48,126 bases of DNA from Bacillus_I endophytica_A (GTDB lineage: Bacteria; Bacillota; Bacilli; Bacillales; Bacillaceae_H), in contig NZ_JALAMS010000044.1 of assembly GCF_026790145.1 (NCBI RefSeq), positions 1-48,126 on the forward strand, given 5' to 3'. The notes below the pieces were generated by a model. That model saw nothing but the letters and a program-made list of their open reading frames with translations, was not told where the DNA came from and did not search any database. Within the stretch, counting starts at the first letter, position 1, and every line of letters begins with the position of its first letter. The position numbers and the translations under genes are program-made. Positions 24,975 to 33,768 of this stretch are shown in pieces.

Positions 24975-27179
24975 TTATGATTCTTTCGTTACAGGCGCAA
25001 ATTTGGCTAACAATCGCTTAATTCCTATTGGGCTTGGGAAAGCAATATCAAGCTCTTTGTTATCTCCTTCGCCTTTTACGCTTACAACGGTTCCAACTCC
25101 CCATTTTTTATGTGAAGCTTTATCTCCGACGTTCCAATCAATATCTCCTCCACCTGTACTCTGAAGCACAGTTCGTTTCACAGATGGACGGCGTGGCCCT
25201 GGTCTTGAGAATGGGCTTTTCTCTTTAGATTGCCCAATGCTTTCAATTAATTCACTCGGAATTTCACCAATGAATCGTGAAGCAGGATTCACATTTGTTT
25301 TCCCAAACAGCGTACGCATAATTGCATTCAGTAAGTAAAGCTCTTCTTCTGCTCTCGTAATTCCAACATATGCAAGACGACGCTCTTCTTCCATCTCATC
25401 ATCTTCAAAAAGAGAACGGCTATGCGGGAACACGCCTTCTTCCATCCCGATTAAGAATACAACAGGAAACTCAAGACCTTTTGCGGAGTGAAGCGTCATA
25501 AGGACGACTTGATCGTTTGTATCTTCTTCTTCATCATCAAGACGATCGATGTCTGCTACAAGAGCTAAGTCAGTTAAAAAGGCTACAAGACTTTTGTCTT
25601 CGCTCCCTTTTTCGAATTCTTGTGTAACAGATAAAAACTCGTCAATGTTTTCAAGACGGCTTTGAGACTCAATCGTTTTCTCTGTTTTCAACATATCGCG
25701 GTAGCCGCTTCGATCTAAGATTTCTTCTACAAGTTCTGTAATGGATAAGTAGTCTTGCATATTTGTTAAATGATCGATCATCTCGCGGAATTCTAACAAA
25801 CTTTTTTGCACGCGGGCGCTTACCCCAATTTGCTCTACTTCGGCAATTGCTCTAAACATAGAGATATCTTGTGAAACAGCATAGTTTGCAATTTTATCAA
25901 CAGATGTTGCTCCAACGCCACGTTTTGGTACGTTTACAATGCGCGTTAAGCTAATATCATCATCAGGATTCGCAATTAAACGGAGATAAGCAAGCAAATC
26001 TTTAATTTCTTTGCGATCGTAGAACTTAATACCGCCAACGATACTGTAATTAATATTAGATTTTAACAGCACTTCCTCCATCACACGAGATTGAGCATTT
26101 GTACGATAAAGAATAGCAAAGTCACTATACTTACGCTTTCCTTCATTAACAAGCTCACGGATCTTACCAGCGACAAACTGGGCTTCTTCATGTTCACTTG
26201 ATGCTTGATAATGAGAGACTTTCGGGCCTTCATTATTGTCTGTCCACAAATTTTTCGGTTTGCGCCCTGTATTATGCTGAATCACTCTGTTAGCCGCTTC
26301 TAAAATGTTTTTTGTTGAGCGATAGTTTTGCTCAAGTAAAATCACGTTAGCACTCGGGTAATCTTGCTCAAAGGAAAGAATATTTGTAATGTCCGCTCCA
26401 CGCCAGCGATAAATCGACTGATCGGAATCCCCTACAACACAGACATTTTTAAAACGTTCACCAAGTAGTTTAACGAGCATATACTGCGCATGGTTTGTAT
26501 CTTGGTACTCATCAACATGGATGTATTGAAACTTACGCTGATAAAACTCAAGCACTTCAGGCACTTGCTGAAACAGCTGAATTGTTATCATGATTAGATC
26601 ATCAAAATCAAGTGCTTGATTTTTACGCAAACGTTTTTGGTATTCTGTATAAACTTCTGCCGCTACTTCCTCTAGAAGAGAACCGCCTTTTGCCGCATAT
26701 TGTTTTGGTGTTAACAGTTCGTTTTTCGCTGAGCTAATTTTGCCAAGCAAACCACGGGGATCAAACTTTTTTGGATCTAAGTTCTTCTCTTTTAAAATTT
26801 GCTTAATCACTGAAAGCTGATCTGTTGAATCTAAAATCGTAAAGTTACGGTTATAGCCAATGCGATCAATATCACGTCGCAAAATACGCACACACATGGA
26901 GTGGAAGGTTGAAATCCAGATATCTTCCCCAGATCCTCCTAAAATATTCATAATACGCTCTTTCATCTCTCGCGCTGCTTTATTTGTGAACGTAATCGCT
27001 AAAATGTTCCATGGCGCTACTTCTTTTTCAACCATAAGATACGCAATGCGGTGTGTTAAAACTCGCGTCTTTCCACTTCCCGCTCCTGCCATAATTAAAA
27101 GCGCTCCGTCCGTTGTTTGGACTGCTTTTTTTTGCTCAGGGTTTAATCCTGTTAGTAATTTCTCACTTAAGTATTGCAC
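24975..27179 (-). CDS. pcrA: ATP-dependent DNA helicase PcrA (UvrD/Rep family)
   Basis: 734 residues (B. subtilis 739). A superfamily 1A 3'-5' helicase needed for repair, plasmid rolling-circle replication and removal of protein roadblocks. Walker A AGAGSGKT (about 31-38), motif II DEYQDTNHAQ, motif III GDSDQSIYRWRGAD, motif IV EQNYRST and motif VI YVGITRAEEELYL are visible. A C-terminal Tudor-like KWGVGTVVSVKGEG domain follows. GTG start with a GGCGGTGAAAG site. It starts 21 bp after pcrB. Confidence 0.97.
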   Translation of the reverse strand: MQYLSEKLLTGLNPEQKKAVQTTDGALLIMAGAGSGKTRVLTHRIAYLMVEKEVAPWNILAITFTNKAAREMKERIMNILGGSGEDIWISTFHSMCVRILRRDIDRIGYNRNFTILDSTDQLSVIKQILKEKNLDPKKFDPRGLLGKISSAKNELLTPKQYAAKGGSLLEEVAAEVYTEYQKRLRKNQALDFDDLIMITIQLFQQVPEVLEFYQRKFQYIHVDEYQDTNHAQYMLVKLLGERFKNVCVVGDSDQSIYRWRGADITNILSFEQDYPSANVILLEQNYRSTKNILEAANRVIQHNTGRKPKNLWTDNNEGPKVSHYQASSEHEEAQFVAGKIRELVNEGKRKYSDFAILYRTNAQSRVMEEVLLKSNINYSIVGGIKFYDRKEIKDLLAYLRLIANPDDDISLTRIVNVPKRGVGATSVDKIANYAVSQDISMFRAIAEVEQIGVSARVQKSLLEFREMIDHLTNMQDYLSITELVEEILDRSGYRDMLKTEKTIESQSRLENIDEFLSVTQEFEKGSEDKSLVAFLTDLALVADIDRLDDEEEDTNDQVVLMTLHSAKGLEFPVVFLIGMEEGVFPHSRSLFEDDEMEEERRLAYVGITRAEEELYLLNAIMRTLFGKTNVNPASRFIGEIPSELIESIGQSKEKSPFSRPGPRRPSVKRTVLQSTGGGDIDWNVGDKASHKKWGVGTVVSVKGEGDNKELDIAFPSPIGIKRLLAKFAPVTKES

Positions 27180-27200
27180 ACTTTCACCGCCCTATTGTAA

Positions 27201-27887
27201 TTAACCTTTTACAGCACCTACCGTTTGAAGAGCTGCTTTCAAGTCTTCATAAATTACGTTGCCAACCACAACTGTATCAGCTGCATGTGCCATCTCTGCT
27301 GCTTGTTCTGAGGAAGCAATGCCGCCACCATAAAATAGCTTTGTTGTAGACAGTGCGTTTTTTACGTTTTTAACGAGTGAAACGTCACCATAAACTCCGC
27401 TATATTCTAAATAAAAGATTGGTAAATGAAACATGCGTTCTGCCATTTGGGCATACGCAATAACATCCTCTTCGTCTAATTCTGTTTTCGCCTCTGTTAC
27501 GTGAGCCGCTTTACAGTCACTGTTTACTATACAATATCCTTCAACAAAGATTTCATTCCAATCCATAATCTCGCCAAACTCTTTCATTGCTTGATGATGA
27601 AGTCCTGTGATGAAATCTGTATTGGAACTGTTCAAAACCGTTGGGATAAAATAAAAATCAAATCCAGGCGTTACAGAATCAATTGAGGAAACTTCCAGTG
27701 CGCATGGAACAGTATAGCGGCGAATACGAGCTAAAAGCTGAAGGACATTATCAAGCGTCACGCCATCCGTCCCTCCTACAATAATCGCATCTGTTCCAGA
27801 TTCGCAAACCTGTTCTAAATGTTCATCTGAAATGTCTTTATTTGGGTCAAGTTTAAACACATGTTTCCACCCATTTATATCATACAT
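27201..27887 (-). CDS. pcrB: Heptaprenylglyceryl phosphate synthase PcrB
   Basis: 228 residues from the ATG at 27887 (GGAGGAACAG site); a longer frame upstream lacks a site and is not conserved. It transfers a heptaprenyl group to glycerol-1-phosphate, giving an archaeal-type lipid, and has a TIM-barrel fold. Visible motifs: KLDPNKDI, AIIVGGTDGVT, IFYLEYSGVYGD and the phosphate-binding FYGGGI and DTVVVGNVIYED. First gene of the unit with pcrA, ligA and camS. Confidence 0.95.
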   Translation of the reverse strand: MYDINGWKHVFKLDPNKDISDEHLEQVCESGTDAIIVGGTDGVTLDNVLQLLARIRRYTVPCALEVSSIDSVTPGFDFYFIPTVLNSSNTDFITGLHHQAMKEFGEIMDWNEIFVEGYCIVNSDCKAAHVTEAKTELDEEDVIAYAQMAERMFHLPIFYLEYSGVYGDVSLVKNVKNALSTTKLFYGGGIASSEQAAEMAHAADTVVVGNVIYEDLKAALQTVGAVKG

Positions 27888-27935
27888 ATTTCTGTTCCTC
27901 CAGTCTATTTTCCATCTAATCATTATAGCAGAAAA
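27888..27935 (-). promoter_or_regulatory. Candidate -10 element for the pcrB-camS unit
   Basis: A perfect TATAAT on - (27922-27927) followed by G, about 35 bp upstream of the pcrB ATG. No convincing TTGACA lies 16-18 bp further upstream. Assigned by position only. Confidence 0.4.
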
Positions 27936-28089
27936 AGCCTTCGTTTTTGATAGAGAATACAAACTACCGAAAGTGGAAAAATATAAAAAAGGAACATGCC
28001 CTTATCTTGTTTTGCCTGTATGAATGTGCTAAGATAAAAACAGTTTTACACTACAATATTTTAAAAAATGTTCAATCATATAAAAGTAC

Positions 28090-28245
28090 GATGAAGGATT
28101 TATAGTATCTTATCTTCCTCTTCCACAAGCGAGCTAGGAATGGTGAAAGCCTAGTGAATGAAGTAAGAGAAACGGCAATCTGGAGTACATCTTTCCAAAG
28201 AGGATGCTAACATTAGCATCAATCAGGGTGGAACCGCGGGAGTCA
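28090..28245 (+). promoter_or_regulatory. Glycine T-box leader
   Basis: A T-box riboswitch in front of the glycyl-tRNA synthetase. The T-box core AGGGTGGAACCGCGGG is at 28225-28240; its TGGA pairs with the UCCA acceptor end expected for tRNAGly. In the 3' side of stem I the specifier-loop sequence is GAAACGGCA, giving a glycine GGC codon at 28174-28176. Uncharged tRNAGly stabilises the antiterminator so glyS is read; charged tRNA lets the terminator form. Confidence 0.92.
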
Positions 28246-28291
28246 AACTCTCGTCCCTGAGCTTATATAAGCTCAGGGACGAGAGTTTTTT
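28246..28291 (+). terminator. T-box-controlled terminator before glyS
   Basis: A very long stem: the arm from AACTCTCGTCCCTGAGC at 28246 pairs with 28266-28286, followed by TTTTTTT. Its 5' side overlaps the region competing with the T-box antiterminator. Confidence 0.9.
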
Positions 28292-28326
28292 TATGGATTG
28301 AACCTTAATTATAAGGAGGAACAAAC

Positions 28327-29709
28327 ATGGCTGTAACTATGGATCAGCTCGTTTCACACGGTAAACATCGTGGCTTTATCTTTCAAGGATCTGAAATTTA
28401 CGGAGGTCTTGCAAACACTTGGGATTATGGTCCATTAGGTGTTGAGCTTAAAAACAACGTAAAACGTGCATGGTGGAAAAAATTCGTTCAACAATCTCCG
28501 TACAATGTTGGACTTGATGCTGCTATCTTAATGAACCCAAAAACATGGGAAGCATCAGGCCACCTTGGCAACTTCAACGACCCAATGATTGACTGTAAAG
28601 ATTGTAAATCTCGTCATCGTGCTGATAAGCTTATCGAACAAAAGCTTGAAGAAGAAGGAAACGAAATGGTTGTAGACGGTCTTCCATTCTCTGAAATGGA
28701 ACGTTTAATTAAAGACCATAACATCGTTTGCCCTGACTGTGGTTCAAGCAACTTTACAGAAATCCGTCAGTTCAACTTAATGTTCAAAACACACCAAGGT
28801 GTAACAGAATCATCAACAAACGAAATTCACCTTCGTCCTGAAACAGCACAAGGAATTTTCGTAAACTTTAAAAACGTTCAACGTTCAATGCGTAAAAAGC
28901 TTCCATTCGGAATTGCGCAAATCGGAAAAAGCTTCCGTAACGAAATTACACCAGGAAACTTCACATTCCGCACGCGTGAGTTTGAACAAATGGAGCTTGA
29001 ATTCTTCTGCAAACCTGGTGAAGAATTAGAATGGTTTGACTACTGGAAAGAACAGTGTCACACATGGCTAAAAGCTCTAAACTTAACAGATGAAAACATC
29101 CGTCTTCGCGATCACTCTGACGATGAGCTTTCACACTATAGTAATGCAACAACGGACTTTGAATATAAATTCCCATTCGGCTGGGGCGAACTATGGGGCG
29201 TTGCTTCTCGTACAGACTATGATTTAAAACAACACGCAGAGCACTCTGGTGAAGATTTCCAATATATTGACCAAGAAACAAATGAACGCTACATCCCTTA
29301 CTGCATTGAGCCATCCCTTGGTGCTGACCGTGTAACACTTGCATTCTTAGTTGATGCATACCAAGAAGAAGAACTTGAAGATGGATCAAGCCGTACAGTG
29401 ATGCGTTTCCATCCTGCTCTTGCACCATATAAAGCAGCAATTTTCCCACTTTCTAAAAAGCTTTCTAAAGAAGCACAAGAAGTGTTTGCAGATCTAGCTG
29501 AAGATTTTATGGTAGACTATGATGAAGCAGGTTCAATTGGTAAACGTTACCGTCGTCATGATGAAATTGGTACACCATTCTGCATCACATATGACTTTGA
29601 TTCTGTAGAAGACAAACAAGTAACAGTTCGTGACCGTGATACAATGGAGCAACATCGTATGCCAATTAGCGAACTTAAATCATTCTTAGCTGAAAAAGTT
29701 AAATTTTAA
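28327..29709 (+). CDS. glyS: Glycyl-tRNA synthetase, single-chain (alpha2) type
   Basis: 460 residues with an ATAAGGAGGA site. It charges tRNAGly. This is the eukaryote/archaea-like homodimeric class II enzyme, not the bacterial alpha2beta2 GlyQ/GlyS pair used by B. subtilis. Start HGKHRGFIFQGSEIYGG, motif 2 FRNEITPGNFTFRTREFEQM, motif 3 GADRVTLAFL, two CxxC pairs (CKDC, CPDC) suggesting a zinc site, and a C-terminal anticodon-binding domain (APYKAAIFPL). It is monocistronic, with its own T-box, and faces away from pcrB. Confidence 0.96.
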   Translation: MAVTMDQLVSHGKHRGFIFQGSEIYGGLANTWDYGPLGVELKNNVKRAWWKKFVQQSPYNVGLDAAILMNPKTWEASGHLGNFNDPMIDCKDCKSRHRADKLIEQKLEEEGNEMVVDGLPFSEMERLIKDHNIVCPDCGSSNFTEIRQFNLMFKTHQGVTESSTNEIHLRPETAQGIFVNFKNVQRSMRKKLPFGIAQIGKSFRNEITPGNFTFRTREFEQMELEFFCKPGEELEWFDYWKEQCHTWLKALNLTDENIRLRDHSDDELSHYSNATTDFEYKFPFGWGELWGVASRTDYDLKQHAEHSGEDFQYIDQETNERYIPYCIEPSLGADRVTLAFLVDAYQEEELEDGSSRTVMRFHPALAPYKAAIFPLSKKLSKEAQEVFADLAEDFMVDYDEAGSIGKRYRRHDEIGTPFCITYDFDSVEDKQVTVRDRDTMEQHRMPISELKSFLAEKVKF

Positions 29710-29712
29710 TAT

Positions 29713-29747
29713 AAAAAAGCTGGAGACATTGCATCTCCAGCTTTTTT
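29713..29747. terminator. Shared terminator between glyS and yerC
   Basis: The 14-bp perfect stem AAAAAAGCTGGAGA/TCTCCAGCTTTTTT lies between the converging genes glyS and yerC, with T-runs in both directions. It overlaps the yerC stop by 2 bp. Confidence 0.88.
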
Positions 29748-30045
29748 ATTCTTCCTCTTTATCAACTCGATCTAAGACCATTTGATAAGCGTCACTTCCA
29801 TAATTTAAACAACGCTTCACACGTGAAATCGTTGCTGTACTTGCTCCTGTTTCAGTTTCAATTTTATGATATGTAAACCCTTTGCGAAGCATTCTAGCTA
29901 CCTCTAGACGTTGAGCTAATGATTGAATTTCATTAATTGTGCAAAGGTCATCAAAAAATTGATAACATTCTTCAATATTTTGTAGTGAAAGAACAGCTTC
30001 ACAAAGCTGATCAAGCTCTTTTCCTCTTAATTTATCAATTTGCAC
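29746..30045 (-). CDS. yerC: YerC/TrpR-like transcriptional regulator
   Basis: 99 residues of the YerC/YecD branch of the TrpR fold family (B. subtilis YerC 104). The helix-turn-helix is GFTYHKIETETGASTATISR (about 57-76). GTG start behind an AAAGGAGTGC site. It lacks a known ligand; regulatory targets are not known to me. Single gene, ends in a terminator shared with glyS. Confidence 0.9.
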   Translation of the reverse strand: MQIDKLRGKELDQLCEAVLSLQNIEECYQFFDDLCTINEIQSLAQRLEVARMLRKGFTYHKIETETGASTATISRVKRCLNYGSDAYQMVLDRVDKEEE

Positions 30046-30222
30046 TGTAACAGCACTCCTTTAAGCTTAAATATCAATTCTTTACTATATATCGTAAAGC
30101 TACTCTTTTGATTATTATACACACAAAATGCTTCAATGTCCTACTGCGTTAAAGTAGAATATTCCCATATACTAAATCTGTACAAAAGAAGCTGATAACT
30201 TATAGAACGTTATCAGCTCATA

Positions 30223-31965
30223 TTATCTCATAACTGTCGGAAAAAGAATATTTTTATTCATCACATCGTAAAGGCCTCTTGGTGTAAGACGAATGTATGG
30301 AAGATGTGTTGATGATAAGAAAAGAAGCGTATAAATAGGATCACAGTGGTCGTAGCCGCGCTCTACTAAAGCTTCTCTCATCTTTTTTTCTTCTTCTTGT
30401 AGAGCACTAAGAGGCTTCTCTGACATAAGACCATTCAGCTTAAGCGGAATTTCTGTCACGATCTCTCCATCTTCTGCAAGAACAATTCCACCACCGATTT
30501 CTTTCATTCTGTTAAATGCGGCAATCATATCAAGCTTATTTTTACCAAGAAGTACAATATCTCCAGTACTTGAAAATGAGCTTGCAAACCCGGAAACGTG
30601 AGTTGAGAATCCTTTTATAAGTGTATTGATTCGCCATTTTCCTTCACGGTCCATAAGCATAAGAAAGCTTTCATCATTTTCTGTTGAAATTTCATCACGT
30701 GATACATCAAACGTAATCGAATACGGCTTCATAATAACGGCATTTTCAAGTTTTAAACCAAGTGGCATCGAAAACTGCAAATCATCCATTGTCAGATTCC
30801 AATCAAGAGAAAGAGGCTGAAATCCATAGTCGGCCCATTCAATATCTTTAAAGTTTGATGTTTGCTCTTCATCTCTTAAAATCCATTTTCCTTTAGCAAG
30901 AACAGAAACCGGTGTTGGTTCATCTTTTGCTTTTAAGAAATTAATATTCGCTACTCTACCTGTCATAATGTTACCGTGAAGATATTCAATATTATAAAAG
31001 CGAGCAACGTTTACAGTCGCCATATTATAAGCATCAACAAGTGGGACGCCACTCTCAATCGCAAGTTTAATTAATTTATCACTTACTCCATCTTCATAAA
31101 AGGCAGGTGGAGAACCATCTGTTGTCATCATCATTTTATCAAAACAAGTAATGTCCATTCCCGCTAATTCTCTAACAATACGTGGTAAATCAGGTCTTAT
31201 TGAAGAATAGCGAAGCGTCACCGTATAGCCATGAAGAAGACGTTCGTATACGTCCCTTCCTGACATTGATTCATGATCACTATCTGCACCAAGCAGCATG
31301 AGCTTTGCAAGTGTTTTTGGGGAAGCTCCAGGAAAATGTCCTTCAACTTGTTTTCTCATTCGTTTAGCTTCTTGAATCCAGTGAAGCATTAAGTCATCTC
31401 CATCAAGAAGCTTTGGCCAGCCTGTAAGCTCTCCTGCTTGTAAAACCGCATCATGTTCAAGCCATGCTTTTACATTGCCATGTGAAAAAGCAACTTCTTC
31501 ATTGATAATTTCTGTTTGTGGATCTAATCGACACCACCAGTACATTGTCGATGGAATCGTTCGCATCTCTCGAATCAAAGAAAACGCTTTCTTTTTATCA
31601 AGCTGTAAAGCAAGTAACATATTGTCATTTACAAGTGTTGTTGTTCCACGTTCTCCCGCATACTTTGCAAAGCTGTGGGGATTATATAACTGAAAAGGGT
31701 GAACATGTGGCTCAATATAGCCTGGAACAAGGAAGTAGTCCTCACAGTTCACAATCTCTGTTTCTTTCAAATTGGAAGGTAAGGCTTCACCAACATATAC
31801 AATGCGGTCACCATAAATCCATATATTAGCCTTCATCCACTTGCGAAATGTTTGATTTAAATAAGTTGCATTTTTTAATAACATAGTCGGTGCTTTTGCT
31901 CCATCAATAACAGCAACGTGTTCCCGCAACTGCTTGTTTTTCCATCGATAGCGCTGTTCCAGCAT
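30223..31965 (-). CDS. yerA: Adenine deaminase-like amidohydrolase (YerA)
   Basis: 580 residues, the same length as B. subtilis YerA. Amidohydrolase TIM barrel with the metal-binding H-x-H in PGYIEPHVHPFQ, further histidines in EGHFPGASP and DSDHESMSG, and a C-terminal adenine-deaminase domain (KEIGGGIVLAEDGEIV). Adenine deaminase makes hypoxanthine; YerA itself has not been firmly shown to do so and diverges from AdeC. GGAGGG site before the ATG. Its position beside the purine operon fits a salvage role. Confidence 0.88.
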   Translation of the reverse strand: MLEQRYRWKNKQLREHVAVIDGAKAPTMLLKNATYLNQTFRKWMKANIWIYGDRIVYVGEALPSNLKETEIVNCEDYFLVPGYIEPHVHPFQLYNPHSFAKYAGERGTTTLVNDNMLLALQLDKKKAFSLIREMRTIPSTMYWWCRLDPQTEIINEEVAFSHGNVKAWLEHDAVLQAGELTGWPKLLDGDDLMLHWIQEAKRMRKQVEGHFPGASPKTLAKLMLLGADSDHESMSGRDVYERLLHGYTVTLRYSSIRPDLPRIVRELAGMDITCFDKMMMTTDGSPPAFYEDGVSDKLIKLAIESGVPLVDAYNMATVNVARFYNIEYLHGNIMTGRVANINFLKAKDEPTPVSVLAKGKWILRDEEQTSNFKDIEWADYGFQPLSLDWNLTMDDLQFSMPLGLKLENAVIMKPYSITFDVSRDEISTENDESFLMLMDREGKWRINTLIKGFSTHVSGFASSFSSTGDIVLLGKNKLDMIAAFNRMKEIGGGIVLAEDGEIVTEIPLKLNGLMSEKPLSALQEEEKKMREALVERGYDHCDPIYTLLFLSSTHLPYIRLTPRGLYDVMNKNILFPTVMR

Positions 31966-31999
31966 GGAAATCCCTCCAATTCATCGTTACTTTCATCGT

Positions 32000-32027
32000 A
32001 TCATACCTTCTGTGCGAGAAACGTAAA
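32000..32027 (-). promoter_or_regulatory. Candidate promoter for yerA
   Basis: On - , TTTACG (32022-32027) and TATGAT (32000-32005) lie 16 bp apart, about 35 bp before the yerA ATG. The divergent small membrane gene starts only 43 bp away on the other side. Confidence 0.4.
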
Positions 32028-32069
32028 GAAATTGTGAATTTTGTACAAAAACGTGAAAGGTGATAGTAT

Positions 32070-32327
32070 ATGAAACCTAATATTAGTTTAGTAAATGCTT
32101 TAATTCGTATTGCATGTGGTCTAACTGTAATCTCATGGTCCACAGCACGATTATCTCGAAGACCACATCATAGCTCTTATCTCTTTATGACAATGATGGG
32201 TGCCCTCAAAGTAGCAGAAGGTATTACCCGTTTTTGTCCTCTTACATTACTTATGCAGAACTATATAGATGATGACTTAGATTCGCAGGATAAAAAGAAA
32301 GAGCTTACAATGTTGAATCAATATTAA
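32070..32327 (+). CDS. Small DUF2892 (YgaP-like) membrane protein
   Basis: 85 residues with a GAAAGGTGAT site. Starts MKPNISLVNALIRIACGLTV; the N-x-x-x-x-N-A-L-I-R-I pattern, one clear membrane helix and a second shorter one (FMTMMGALKVAEGITRFCPL) fit DUF2892 proteins. The tail is strongly charged (DDDLDSQDKKKEL). Function unknown. It is divergent from yerA and occupies the place where B. subtilis has other genes. Confidence 0.75.
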   Translation: MKPNISLVNALIRIACGLTVISWSTARLSRRPHHSSYLFMTMMGALKVAEGITRFCPLTLLMQNYIDDDLDSQDKKKELTMLNQY

Positions 32328-32452
32328 CGCGAAACATTGAGAATGTGAAGGGAAATGCTTAAATTTTCTGAAAAAACTTCTAAATGAGGAAGATTCATCT
32401 TCATTATCCTGCTTTTCCTTCTTTTTTCTACTAAAATGTAAGACTTTTTAAC

Positions 32453-32490
32453 AAAAAAGCGAGAGCTCATAAAGAGTTCTCGCTTTTTTT
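32453..32490. terminator. Terminator of the purine operon
   Basis: GCGAGAGCTC pairs with GAGTTCTCGC (one mismatch) flanked by A- and T-runs in both directions. It directly follows the purD stop at 32491 and may also end the DUF2892 transcript. Confidence 0.85.
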
Positions 32491-33738
32491 TTATTTTTTA
32501 GCACTTAACGCCTTGTGACCAATATCTCGACGGTAGAAAAGTCCGTTAAACGTTTCTTTTTCAAGACTTTCATAGACTGATTTCTGAGCTGCCTCTATAT
32601 CTTCTCCAAGAGCCATCACAAGACTTACACGTCCACCATCTGAAAGAAACTTCCCATCCTCTTCTGTCACTCCTGCATGAAAAACAGTGTTGTCTCCAAG
32701 ATGATGAAAACCAGGAAGTGCATGTCCTTTTTCATATGAACCTGGATATCCTTCAGAAGCAATAACAACACCAACGGCTGCTTTTTCAGACCACTGAAGT
32801 TCAACAGGCTCGTCTTTCAATAAAGCAATAATAACTTCTACAATATCTGTCTTTAAGCGTGGTAACACAACTTGTGCTTCAGGATCACCAAATCGAGCAT
32901 TAAACTCAATAACTTTCACACCTGAAGCTGTTGTCATAAGGCCACCGTACAATACTCCAGTAAAGGCGCACCCTTCTTCAACCATCGCTTTTGCAGTTGG
33001 CTCCATAACTGTCTTTACCGTTTCAGCTACAATTTCAGCTGAAATTTGTGGAACAGGTGAATAGGCGCCCATTCCTCCTGTGTTGGGACCTTTATCACCG
33101 TCAAACGCACGCTTGTGGTCTTGAGCAATAACCATCGGATACACTTTTTCCCCATTAACAAAAGCTAATAGTGAAAATTCTTCTCCCTCAAGATACTCTT
33201 CAATTACAACGCTTGCGCCTTCTTGTTGGAATAATGAATCCAATGCTTCATTTGCTTCTTGAAGCGTCATCGCAACAGTAACCCCTTTACCAGCTGCTAA
33301 TCCGTCTGCTTTTACAACAATTGGCGCTCCTTGCTTCTCTACGTATGCTTTTGCATCCTGAAGTGTTGTAAAGGCTTCATACTCAGCTGTTGGAATGCTG
33401 TACTTTTTCATTAAATCTTTTGCGAACTGTTTGCTTCCTTCAATTTGAGCCGCTTTCTGATTTGGACCGAAAACAAGGAGGTCCTGTGCTTTGAAGTAAT
33501 CGACGATTCCTTCTGTAAGAGGTGCTTCAGGCCCTACGATTGTGAGCTCTACATTTTCTCTCTTAGCGAATGCTGCAAGCTCCTCATGATTTCCCTCTTC
33601 AATTGAAATAAGCGTTGCTACATCTTTCATGCCAGCATTTCCTGGTGCCACAAATACTTCTTCTACCTTCGAACTTTGTGCAACTTTCCATGCTAAAACA
33701 TGTTCACGACCGCCACGGCCAATGATTAAAACCTTCAC
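32491..33738 (-). CDS. purD: Phosphoribosylamine-glycine ligase
   Basis: 415 residues from the GTG at 33738, which has GGAGG 7 nt upstream; the ATG at 33765 would add nine non-conserved residues. Step 2 of purine synthesis: joins glycine to phosphoribosylamine with ATP. ATP-grasp fold: N-terminal VLIIGRGGREHVLAWK, then KADGLAAGKGVTVA, EEYLEGEEFSLLAF and the C-terminal RFGDPEAQVVLPRL. Last gene of the pur operon, 30 bp after purH. Confidence 0.95.
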   Translation of the reverse strand: MKVLIIGRGGREHVLAWKVAQSSKVEEVFVAPGNAGMKDVATLISIEEGNHEELAAFAKRENVELTIVGPEAPLTEGIVDYFKAQDLLVFGPNQKAAQIEGSKQFAKDLMKKYSIPTAEYEAFTTLQDAKAYVEKQGAPIVVKADGLAAGKGVTVAMTLQEANEALDSLFQQEGASVVIEEYLEGEEFSLLAFVNGEKVYPMVIAQDHKRAFDGDKGPNTGGMGAYSPVPQISAEIVAETVKTVMEPTAKAMVEEGCAFTGVLYGGLMTTASGVKVIEFNARFGDPEAQVVLPRLKTDIVEVIIALLKDEPVELQWSEKAAVGVVIASEGYPGSYEKGHALPGFHHLGDNTVFHAGVTEEDGKFLSDGGRVSLVMALGEDIEAAQKSVYESLEKETFNGLFYRRDIGHKALSAKK

Positions 33739-33768
33739 AGCTTTTCCTCCCTGTTGTTTCTCCATTTT

